Positions 1 to 6,447 of a DNA stretch of 9,742 bases are shown here, in pieces. The DNA comes from Actinomycetota bacterium (GTDB lineage Bacteria; Actinomycetota; Thermoleophilia; Miltoncostaeales; Miltoncostaeaceae), in the NCBI GenBank assembly GCA_005788075.1, contig SXZC01000065.1, forward strand, positions 1 to 9,742. The letters are read 5' to 3'. A program made the position numbers and the translations under genes. Within the stretch, counting starts at the first letter, position 1. The number at the start of each line of letters is the position of its first letter. The notes below the pieces were generated by a model, which saw only the letters and a list, made by a program, of their open reading frames with translations, was not told where the DNA came from and made no database searches.

Positions 1-535
1 CGACGGCACCTCGTGCGTGATGCTCTCGGGCGAGACGGCCGTGGGCCGGTATCCGATCGAGACCATCGAGCAGATGGCGGCCATCGCGCTCGACGCCCAG
101 GACGGCGTGACGCCGCTGGTGGTCGAGGGCGGCGCCATCGGTCGCGATGAGGGGCGCACCACCGCCGAGTCGGTGATGCGCGCCGCGGTGCTGCTCGCGC
201 GCGAGATCAAGGCCGCCGCCCTGGTCATTCCCACCGAGACCGGTGGGTCCGCCCGTGCTGCCGCGCGCTTCCGCCCGCGCCGGCCGATCATGGCCCTCTG
301 CACCGACGGTGAGGTCGCGCGCCAGCTCGCCCTCGAGTGGGGTGTCATCCCCGAGCCCCTGCACCAGCGGCCCGAGGAGCCCATCGAGGCCCTCGTGGAG
401 CGCTGCCTGCTGCGCGCCCAGCGCCGCCTCGACCTGCCCGAGGGATCCCGCGTGGTGCTCACGAGCGGCCCGCAGGTGGCCACCCCCGGTGCCACGAGCC
501 TGATCGCCGTGCACCGCCTCGACGCAGCGCAGTGA
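1..535 (+). CDS. pyk: Pyruvate kinase, C-terminal part (5' end outside window)
   Basis: Pyruvate kinase makes pyruvate and ATP from phosphoenolpyruvate and ADP in the last step of glycolysis, in the cytoplasm. The first full codon is at position 2. The visible 177 residues begin with DGTSCVMLSGETAVGRYP, the hallmark end of the catalytic barrel (family pattern MLSGETA.G.YP). The rest is the C-terminal regulatory domain: TETGGSARAAARFRP resembles the usual T.SG.TAR..S.YRP stretch, WGVIPEP follows, and PGATSLIAVHRL matches the family ending PGTTN.I.V. The stop is TGA at 533-535. The substrate-binding N-terminal half lies to the left and cannot be judged, so the effector type is unknown. The gene converges with the SMR transporter gene, with a terminator hairpin between them. 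Identification is secure; only the completeness of the gene is unknown. Confidence 0.96.
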   Translation, partial: DGTSCVMLSGETAVGRYPIETIEQMAAIALDAQDGVTPLVVEGGAIGRDEGRTTAESVMRAAVLLAREIKAAALVIPTETGGSARAAARFRPRRPIMALCTDGEVARQLALEWGVIPEPLHQRPEEPIEALVERCLLRAQRRLDLPEGSRVVLTSGPQVATPGATSLIAVHRLDAAQ

Positions 536-540
536 CGCGA

Positions 541-563
541 ACCCCGGTGCCTGGCACCGGGGT
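541..563. terminator. Bidirectional terminator palindrome between convergent genes
   Basis: Perfect inverted repeat: ACCCCGGTGCC (541-551), a single T, then GGCACCGGGGT (553-563). As RNA it would fold as a 9-bp GC-rich stem with a 5-nt loop. It starts 5 bp after the pyruvate kinase stop and ends 11 bp before the transporter stop on the other strand, so it is placed to end transcription both ways. There is no T-tract on either side, as is common in GC-rich genomes, so intrinsic termination strength is uncertain. Confidence 0.75.
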
Positions 564-574
564 GGCCGGGTCGC

Positions 575-895
575 TCAGTGCGTGCCGGTGAGGTTCAGCA
601 CGATGACGCCGCCGACGATCATCGCGATGCCGAAGATGCGCGCGAACGTGGCGGGGTCGTTGAAGACGTAGATGCCCAGGGCCGCGGTGCCGGCGGCGCC
701 GATGCCGGTCCACACGGCGGAGGCCGTGCCGCTGGGCAGGTAGCGCAGCGCCCACGAGAGCATTCCGAAGCTCAGGATCGCGCACACCGCGAAGCCGATC
801 GTGGGCCAGATGCGGGTGAAGGAGTTCGAGAGCTTGAGGAGGGTCGCGAAGGCGACCTCGAAGAAGCCCGCGACGATGACGAGGAGCCACGGCAT
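575..895 (-). CDS. Small multidrug resistance (SMR) family transporter, SugE/Gdx-like variant
   Basis: A 106-residue inner-membrane protein of four helices. SMR proteins act as dual-topology dimers that exchange protons for cationic drugs or guanidinium. The start MPWLLVIVAGFFEV carries the essential membrane Glu at residue 13 of helix 1. AVWTGIGAAGTAALGI (residues 60-75) is the family signature of helix 3, closer to SugE/Gdx guanidinium exporters than to EmrE. Helices lie near residues 2-20, 30-50, 57-78 and 84-102. Two positions are unusual: the near-invariant Tyr before the signature (Tyr60 in EmrE) is Ser59, and the usual FGE after helix 3 is FND (78-80). The ATG at 895 was chosen because it gives the standard family length; a longer open frame upstream is only antisense to the aminotransferase gene. 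No Shine-Dalgarno site is visible. The gene is divergent from the aminotransferase gene with 63 bp between starts. Family is sure; substrate is not. Confidence 0.93.
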   Translation of the reverse strand: MPWLLVIVAGFFEVAFATLLKLSNSFTRIWPTIGFAVCAILSFGMLSWALRYLPSGTASAVWTGIGAAGTAALGIYVFNDPATFARIFGIAMIVGGVIVLNLTGTH

Positions 896-944
896 ATGGG
901 CGTGATGTACCAGCACTCGGGATGAAGCGCCCGGGGAACGGGAG

Positions 945-950
945 TACCTT
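945..950 (+). promoter_or_regulatory. -10-like hexamer, possible leaderless start of the aminotransferase
   Basis: TACCTT fits the TANNNT form of a -10 element and ends 8 nt before the ATG at 959, so transcription would begin about at the start codon. No Shine-Dalgarno sequence sits at normal spacing; the nearest purine run, GGGAG at 940-944, is 14 nt away. A leaderless mRNA is inferred. No -35 match is evident. The same stretch contains the small inverted repeat GGGAA/TTCCC (934-938 with 949-953), which could be an operator. Confidence 0.35.
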
Positions 951-958
951 CCCGCCCA

Positions 959-2371
959 ATGGCCTTCGACATCAAGCGCCTCGTGGCCGATCGCTTCGGC
1001 GAGAACTACGAGCTCCACGAGCAGTACGTCAACCCCACGCTCGTCGACGTGTTCCGCACGATCGGGTTCGATCGCGTGTACGCGCGGGGCGAGGGCGCGT
1101 ACCTCTGGGATGACGCCGGCGCGCAGTACCTCGACATGCTCGGGGGATTCGGGGTGGCTGCGATCGGCCGCAACAACCCCGTGGTGGCCGGCGCGATCCG
1201 CGACGTGCTCGACATGGACCTCCCCAACATGGTGCAGATGGACTGCGCCCTGCTGTCGGGCCTGCTCGCGGAGGCCCTGGTGCAGCGCACGCCCGATCAC
1301 CTCGACGCCGTCTACTTCTGCAACTCGGGCACCGAGGCCGTGGAGGCCTCGCTGAAGTTCGCCCGGGCCCACACCGGCCGCGACCGCTTCGTGCACTTCC
1401 GCGGCGGCTGGCACGGGCTCACCCTGGGGTCGCTCTCGGTGATGGGGGGCGATGAGTTCCGCGAGGGCTTCGGCCACCTGTTGCCGGGCGATGAGGTGTC
1501 CGTGGGCGACCTCGAGCACCTCGAGCGCGTGCTCGCCCGCGAGGACAACGCCGCGGTGATCCTCGAGTGCGTGCCCGGGCACAGCGTCCGGCTGCCCCCC
1601 GACGGCTTCCTCGGCGACGTCCAGCGCCTGTGCCGCGAGTACGGCACGCTGCTCATCTGCGACGAGGTGGCCACCGGCTACGGCCGCACCGGCACCATGT
1701 TCGCCTTCGAGCACTTCGGCATCGAGCCGGACATCATCGCCACCAGCAAGGCGCTCTCCGGCGGCTATGTGCCGGTGGCCGCGATGATCTGCCGCCGCGA
1801 GGTCTACTCGGGCGTATTCAGCCGCATGGACCGCTGCTGGGTGCACTCATCGAGCTTCGGCCGCAACAACCTGGCCATGGCGGCCGGCCTTGCCACGCTG
1901 AGCGTGATCGACGACGCCAACCTGCTCACGCGAAGCGCCGAGCAGGGTCGCAAGCTGCGCGACGGCATCAACGGCCTGCGCGACCGGCACGAGGTGCTGA
2001 AGGAGGCGCGCGGCATCGGCTGCCTGGTGGCCATCGAGCTGCAGCAGCCATCCGGCGGCACGAAGAAGGTGGCCTGGGATGCCGTGCACGCGATGCACGC
2101 GAGCCTGTTCCCGCAGCTGGTGGTGATGCCCATGCTCTCGCGGCACAACATCATCACGCAGGTCACCGGCAGCCACGACCCGATCATCCGCCTCATGCCG
2201 CCGTTCGTCATCAGCGACGACGACATCCGCTGGTTCGTCGACGCCCTCGACGAGGTGCTCTCGCGCAGCCACCGCCTGCCCGGCCCGATGATCGAGATGG
2301 GCCGCAACGCCGTGAGGGCGAAGCTTCGGGGCCGAAGCCGCGGCCGCGCCGAGGAGGCCGTGGCGCCCTAG
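959..2371 (+). CDS. Class III PLP-dependent aminotransferase (substrate unknown)
   Basis: Cytoplasmic enzyme of 470 residues, typical length for the ornithine/GABA/putrescine aminotransferase group (fold type I). Such enzymes move an amino group, often from a terminal amine or omega-amino acid, to a keto acid. The landmarks appear in order. CNSGTEAVEAS (121-131) is the phosphate-binding loop. FRGGWHGLTLGSLS (147-160) carries the aromatic residue that stacks on PLP, here Trp where Tyr or Phe is common. DEVATGYGRTG (235-245) has the Asp that pairs with the pyridine nitrogen. SKALSGG has the Schiff-base Lys264. HSSSFGRN (296-303) corresponds to the second-subunit loop, with Ser where Thr is usual. 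The tail after about 445 is Arg-rich and probably disordered. The gene is followed after 12 bp by a methyltransferase gene, probably an operon. Family is certain; the amine and keto substrates cannot be assigned. Confidence 0.95.
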   Translation: MAFDIKRLVADRFGENYELHEQYVNPTLVDVFRTIGFDRVYARGEGAYLWDDAGAQYLDMLGGFGVAAIGRNNPVVAGAIRDVLDMDLPNMVQMDCALLSGLLAEALVQRTPDHLDAVYFCNSGTEAVEASLKFARAHTGRDRFVHFRGGWHGLTLGSLSVMGGDEFREGFGHLLPGDEVSVGDLEHLERVLAREDNAAVILECVPGHSVRLPPDGFLGDVQRLCREYGTLLICDEVATGYGRTGTMFAFEHFGIEPDIIATSKALSGGYVPVAAMICRREVYSGVFSRMDRCWVHSSSFGRNNLAMAAGLATLSVIDDANLLTRSAEQGRKLRDGINGLRDRHEVLKEARGIGCLVAIELQQPSGGTKKVAWDAVHAMHASLFPQLVVMPMLSRHNIITQVTGSHDPIIRLMPPFVISDDDIRWFVDALDEVLSRSHRLPGPMIEMGRNAVRAKLRGRSRGRAEEAVAP

Positions 2372-2383
2372 GGCGCCCGCGTC

Positions 2384-3181
2384 GTGGGCAACGACCCCGC
2401 GGAGTCGTTCGACCGCAGCGCGCGGGCGTACGAGCAGCTCGTGGCGCTCAACCGCGCGGGATCGGAGCGCCTCGTGCGGTCACTCCCCGAGGAGCCGTTC
2501 GGGCGGGTGCTCGACGTTGGCTGCGGCACGGGATTCGCCACCATGCGCGTGGTCGAGCGCGGTGGCGTGCGCGAGGTGGTGGGCGTCGACCCATCCCCGC
2601 CGATGCTCGAGGTGTTCGCCGAGCACCTCGCCGCGCACCCCGAGGTGACGGTCGACCTGCGCGCCGCCACCGCCGAGCAGACCGGCGTGCCCGACGGCTG
2701 GGCCGACCTCGTGCTCTGCACGATGGCCCTGCACTGGATGCCCGATCGCCCCGCGGCCATCGGCGAGATGGCCCGGGCGCTGCGGCCGGGTGGCGTGCTG
2801 GCCATCCTCGCTCCGGGCGAGCGCCACGACCGACCCACCGTGGACATCATCGAGGCCACCGGCGACCCGCTGGTGATGCGCCTCGCCACGTCGATCGTGT
2901 CGAACGAGATCCCCGTGCCGTGGCTCACCGACGTGCTGCGCGACGTCGGGCTCGAGCCCATGGACGTGTGGGCCGAGACCCGCCACCGCGTGGTGAGCCC
3001 CGACGCCCTGGCCGACCGCATGGATGCCGTGGCCACCCACCTGTGGGCCGACCTGCCCAAGGACGAGCAGGCCGACGTGATGCGCCGCGCGCGCGAGCTG
3101 TTCCGCGCAGCAGCCGGCGCTGACGGCCTCTACCGCTACCAGTTCGTGAAGACCTTCGCGGTGGCGCGCAACCCCGGGTAG
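2384..3181 (+). CDS. Class I SAM-dependent methyltransferase, UbiE/BioC-like
   Basis: A 265-residue soluble protein with a Rossmann-type methyltransferase domain. Motif I, RVLDVGCGTGFAT (41-53), forms the SAM loop. VVGVDPSPPML (65-75) supplies the acidic residue that binds the SAM ribose. DLVLCTMALHWM (108-119) is motif II/post-II in the style of BioC and UbiE, and LRPGGVLAI (133-141) is motif III. The C-terminal 120 residues have no landmark I recognise and probably set the substrate. The GTG at 2384 was chosen because it lies 12 bp after the aminotransferase stop and no good in-frame start is nearby; there is no clear Shine-Dalgarno site, so translation may be coupled to the gene before. 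The gene converges with the acyl-CoA dehydrogenase gene, 24 bp apart. The methyl acceptor is unknown; an amine or acid product of the aminotransferase is a guess. Confidence 0.93.
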   Translation: MGNDPAESFDRSARAYEQLVALNRAGSERLVRSLPEEPFGRVLDVGCGTGFATMRVVERGGVREVVGVDPSPPMLEVFAEHLAAHPEVTVDLRAATAEQTGVPDGWADLVLCTMALHWMPDRPAAIGEMARALRPGGVLAILAPGERHDRPTVDIIEATGDPLVMRLATSIVSNEIPVPWLTDVLRDVGLEPMDVWAETRHRVVSPDALADRMDAVATHLWADLPKDEQADVMRRARELFRAAAGADGLYRYQFVKTFAVARNPG

Positions 3182-3183
3182 GC

Positions 3184-3199
3184 CCCGGAGCGCGCCGGG
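3184..3199. terminator. Weak hairpin in the 24-bp convergent gap
   Basis: CCCGG (3184-3188) pairs with CCGGG (3195-3199) across a 6-nt loop, between the stops of the methyltransferase and acyl-CoA dehydrogenase genes. It is short and has no T-tract. Position favours a shared terminator, but such short GC repeats also occur by chance at this base composition. Confidence 0.3.
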
Positions 3200-3205
3200 C
3201 GCCAC

Positions 3206-4351
<1,146 letters not shown>

Positions 4352-4358
4352 GGTTCCA

Positions 4359-4364
4359 ATCGTA
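4359..4364 (-). promoter_or_regulatory. -10-like hexamer, possible leaderless start of the acyl-CoA dehydrogenase
   Basis: On the minus strand TACGAT (TANNNT) is followed by 7 nt, TGGAACC, and then the ATG at 4351. This spacing puts the transcription start about at the start codon. A short GGAA in the spacer could act as a weak Shine-Dalgarno site instead. No -35 match was found. The gap to the divergent gene is only 57 bp, so both promoters must share it. Confidence 0.4.
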
Positions 4365-4408
4365 CGCACGTCGGGCCATCGTCCTCGCCGCATGGCACAT
4401 TTCCGCCC

Positions 4409-4786
4409 ATGGGAAAGTTCAAGGAGTTCATTCCGGTCGTCGCGTCGTTCGTGCTGATCGCCCTCTTCGCCCTCATCCCCCTCGGGGTCGGGCTCGGGGA
4501 TGACGGCCTGAGCGGCGTGCGGTCGTCCACCGCTGCCCTCGCAAGCACCAACATCGAGGGCCAGTCACTGCAGGCCACGGCGCAGCAGGATCAGGTGGCT
4601 CTCACCGAGGCCATCGTCGCCGCCGAGAAGGCCGGCGTGCCGCCGAAGGAGATCGCCAAGGCGGTCTTCCAGATCGGCGCCGGCACCCTGGTGCAGGCCG
4701 AGGGCGACGCCCTGAAGGGCGTGCAGACCATCATCGCCCAGGCCAAGGCCCAGGGGCAGCAGCCGCCGGCAGTGCCCACGCCCTAG
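4409..4786 (+). CDS. Small membrane-anchored protein of unknown function
   Basis: I do not recognise this 125-residue protein. It opens with MGKFKEF, two lysines before a hydrophobic run at about residues 8-28 that includes ASFVLIALFALIPLGVG. This fits either a signal peptide without a lipobox or a single N-terminal anchor with the rest outside the membrane. No Cys is present. Residues 40-115 are rich in Ala, Gln, Glu and Lys and look helical, with a central AAEKAGVPPKEIAKAVFQIG. The tail is Gln/Pro-rich, ending AVPTP. Use of G or C at third positions and a clean stop before a strong terminator support a real gene. The ATG at 4409 has no Shine-Dalgarno site; CACATT lies 7 nt upstream as a weak -10-like hexamer. 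It diverges from the acyl-CoA dehydrogenase gene. A periplasmic or cell-surface helical protein is the most that can be said. Confidence 0.75.
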   Translation: MGKFKEFIPVVASFVLIALFALIPLGVGLGDDGLSGVRSSTAALASTNIEGQSLQATAQQDQVALTEAIVAAEKAGVPPKEIAKAVFQIGAGTLVQAEGDALKGVQTIIAQAKAQGQQPPAVPTP

Positions 4787-4807
4787 CGGCGGCGGTGTGA
4801 TGAACGA

Positions 4808-4835
4808 CGAAGGGGGCCCGTGCGGGCCCCCTTCG
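4808..4835. terminator. Strong bidirectional hairpin terminator
   Basis: Perfect 12-bp stem: CGAAGGGGGCCC (4808-4819), loop GTGC, GGGCCCCCTTCG (4824-4835). It lies 21 bp after the stop of the small membrane protein and 44 bp beyond the stop of the minus-strand 449-residue gene. The stem is very GC-rich with an A/T-containing base, and there is no long T-run after it. Its length, perfection and location between convergent stops make a shared terminator very likely. Confidence 0.85.
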
Positions 4836-4879
4836 CGCGTTCGCCTGCGTGCGTCCGGCGGCATCGTGGCCGCGCGGCG

Positions 4880-6229
4880 CTACCCCTTGCGCGGCGGCTT
4901 GCCGTCGTGGTCGCAGATGTCCGGGTGCCAGCGGTGGAAGTGGTTGGCGTGCTGCCCGCTGTACGACCCCTCCGGGTAGTAGAGGTCGTAGAAGTCGGTG
5001 TCGATGTGCTGCGCCTGCGTGGTGAGGCGCTGGTACATCGGGTCCATGGCCACCGGGAAGCGGCCGTAGGTGTCGTAGGCGTACTGGCAGTAGGCCTTGA
5101 CCATGTCGACGGTCTCGGGGTGCGGGCGCGGGATGGCACCCGTGAACGCCTCGTTCATCGACTCGGTCTTGTACGGCTTGCTCACGTCGGTGTCCATGGC
5201 GCCCCACTTCATCGCCATGAAGGCATCCACCGCCTCGTGCATGTCGTTGTAGTACGGCGGCACGTAGGCCTCGAAGTAGCCGTCGCGGCCCACCGCGTAG
5301 GTGTTGCCGTCGTTGTCCTCGTTGAACCGGAAGCCCAGGCCGAGCACGTCGCCGCCGCCCATCACGAACTTGGGCAGGTAGCCGGTGAAGGTCCAGCCGC
5401 CCAGGCCCAGTGCCTGCAGCGCGAGGTTGAGGTTCTGGCAGATGAACGCCTGCTCCACGACCATCATCGAGAGCACGCGGCTCTCGAGCTCGATCATGCC
5501 CATCTTCACGTTGGTGTTGATGCGCCCCTCGTCCACCCACTTCTGCAGGCCGGCGGAGCGCCCGCCGTTGCGCTCGTCAACGATGTTGAACGCGTACGAG
5601 CGGGCCAGGTAGATGAACAGGACGTTGATGTACTCCATCGTCATGTTCGTGATGGGCACGAACAGGGTGGTGCCCGGCTTGTTGGCGTTCCACTGGTTGA
5701 AGTCGAACAGCCCGGGAAGCGTGGTGGGCAGCTGGGCGCGGCCCTCGTGCAGGCGCACGCGCGACCTGCGGTAGAGGTCGACGATGAAGTCGGCCTGCTC
5801 CTCGATGGGCCGGCCCGACAGCGTGGACACCTCACCCGGCTCGGGGACCATCTTGAAGATGTCGAGCCACCACAGGCCGTCGTCGTTGCTCCAGAAGAGC
5901 TCCGTGCCGTGGTTGGAGCACGCCGAGGGCCATGTGCGGTTGGTCCACTGGACCAGCGTGGACATGCCGCGGGCGGGGTCGAGGTCGGCGAGCGCCAGGC
6001 CGTTCAGGCCGGTGCCGGCCATCACGAGCAGGGCCTCCTCGAGCTCCGAGAGGGGCACCGGCTCGTAGGGCGACGCGTACTCGATGACGTCCGACTCGAC
6101 GGTCATGCCGAGGGCCACCCGGCGTGACTTGCGGTCGAAGACCGACTGGAAGTACGGGTAGGTGAGGGCGTCGGTGAAGCCCAGCGGTGCTCCGGAGACG
6201 ATCCCGAGAGGGTCGGCTTCGGTTGTCAT
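4880..6229 (-). CDS. Uncharacterised 449-residue protein, possibly a divergent nitroreductase-fold protein
   Basis: I cannot name a family with confidence. There is no signal peptide or clear membrane helix, so it is probably cytoplasmic. Two stretches recall FMN nitroreductases of the SagB/thiazoline-oxidase kind. VFDRKSRRVALGM (30-42) and PVPLSELEEALLVMAGTG (57-74) resemble the RRS.R and P...LEE.L..A opening, followed by RTWPSACSNHGTELF (98-112), compare R.APSAG...LEL. EQAFICQNLNLALQALGLGG (259-278) resembles the usual QN..LAA.ALGLG helix. The C-terminal end is rich in His: His427, 430, 432, 435 and 441 with Cys439 and Asp437/440/442, which could bind a metal. The ATG at 6229 is set by AAGGAG 8 nt upstream; a longer frame to 6355 is not needed. 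It is third after the nitroreductase and CoA ligase genes but separated by 218 bp with its own regulatory sites. The CDS is secure; the fold is inference. Confidence 0.88.
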   Translation of the reverse strand: MTTEADPLGIVSGAPLGFTDALTYPYFQSVFDRKSRRVALGMTVESDVIEYASPYEPVPLSELEEALLVMAGTGLNGLALADLDPARGMSTLVQWTNRTWPSACSNHGTELFWSNDDGLWWLDIFKMVPEPGEVSTLSGRPIEEQADFIVDLYRRSRVRLHEGRAQLPTTLPGLFDFNQWNANKPGTTLFVPITNMTMEYINVLFIYLARSYAFNIVDERNGGRSAGLQKWVDEGRINTNVKMGMIELESRVLSMMVVEQAFICQNLNLALQALGLGGWTFTGYLPKFVMGGGDVLGLGFRFNEDNDGNTYAVGRDGYFEAYVPPYYNDMHEAVDAFMAMKWGAMDTDVSKPYKTESMNEAFTGAIPRPHPETVDMVKAYCQYAYDTYGRFPVAMDPMYQRLTTQAQHIDTDFYDLYYPEGSYSGQHANHFHRWHPDICDHDGKPPRKG

Positions 6230-6237
6230 CGTGCGCG

Positions 6238-6243
6238 CTCCTT
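6238..6243 (-). promoter_or_regulatory. Shine-Dalgarno site of the 449-residue protein
   Basis: AAGGAG on the minus strand with an 8-nt spacer to the ATG at 6229. It is one of only two strong ribosome-binding sites in the window and decides the start over an upstream in-frame ATG at 6355. Confidence 0.85.
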
Positions 6244-6282
6244 GGGTCTCTTTCGAACCCCGGGGGACGGAGTTCGTGCCGG

Positions 6283-6295
6283 ATGTTTCGAACAT
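6283..6295. promoter_or_regulatory. Operator-like palindrome ATGTT-TCG-AACAT
   Basis: Perfect 5-bp arms (6283-6287 and 6291-6295) around TCG, 54 bp upstream of the 449-residue gene. The core TTTCGAAC (6286-6293) recurs in the same orientation at 6251-6258, 35 bp away, so two related half-overlapping sites lie in the leader. On the minus strand TAATGT (6291-6296) overlaps the palindrome and could be a -10 element, which would suit repressor binding. The regulator is not in the window. Confidence 0.4.
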
Positions 6296-6381
6296 TAGGC
6301 ACCGGGCGGGGCCTGCGCCGGAGAACCGACCCTCCCGCACGCGGACGATCGACACGTTTTGGCCGCGTCCAGCGAACTTTT

Positions 6382-6394
6382 CTTACATCGTAAG
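6382..6394. promoter_or_regulatory. Operator-like palindrome CTTAC-ATC-GTAAG
   Basis: Perfect 5-bp arms CTTAC (6382-6386) and GTAAG (6390-6394) around a 3-bp centre, in the most AT-rich stretch of the window. TTAC...GTAA dyads are a common form for TetR-family operators, many of which control fatty-acid or CoA-thioester genes. On the minus strand the centre reads TACGAT, a possible -10 element, so a repressor there would block transcription toward the 449-residue gene. Assignment to TetR is inference. Confidence 0.45.
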
Positions 6395-6422
6395 CCTGAG
6401 TGCGGAACGCTACGAAGTGCGT

Positions 6423-6437
6423 GCCGGTTGCACCGGC
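6423..6437 (-). terminator. Hairpin after the acyl-CoA ligase gene
   Basis: GCCGGT (6423-6428), loop of 3 nt, ACCGGC (6432-6437), beginning 10 nt beyond the ligase stop on the minus strand. The stem is short and lacks a T-tract. Together with the 218-bp gap and the downstream palindromes it suggests that the nitroreductase-ligase transcript ends, or is attenuated, before the 449-residue gene. Confidence 0.45.
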
Positions 6438-6447
6438 CCGGGGCGCC

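Noticed and set aside
896..958. Guanidine riboswitch upstream of the SugE-like transporter
   Set aside because: The gap is only 63 bp, shared with a divergent gene, and shows no paired hairpins with ACGR loops.
575..1846. A 423-residue minus-strand open frame that ends in the SMR transporter
   Set aside because: Its first 317 or so residues are antisense to the aminotransferase gene, with low-complexity His/Val/Ala/Glu composition. Only the last 106 residues are a real protein.
1567..3123. A 518-residue plus-strand open frame across the aminotransferase and methyltransferase genes
   Set aside because: Arg/Ala/Pro/Gly-rich out-of-frame product of GC-rich coding sequence; both genes in the other frame have intact family motifs.
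4352..4393. Upstream ATG extending the acyl-CoA dehydrogenase by 14 residues
   Set aside because: The extension is Arg-rich and unlike the family start, and it would leave only 15 bp to the divergent gene.
4820..6127. A 435-residue plus-strand open frame opposite the 449-residue gene
   Set aside because: Val/His/Ala-rich repetitive composition typical of an antisense shadow; the minus-strand frame has a strong ribosome-binding site and normal composition.
6230..6355. Upstream ATG extending the 449-residue protein by 42 residues
   Set aside because: AAGGAG lies at ideal spacing before the ATG at 6229, and the extension crosses operator-like palindromes.
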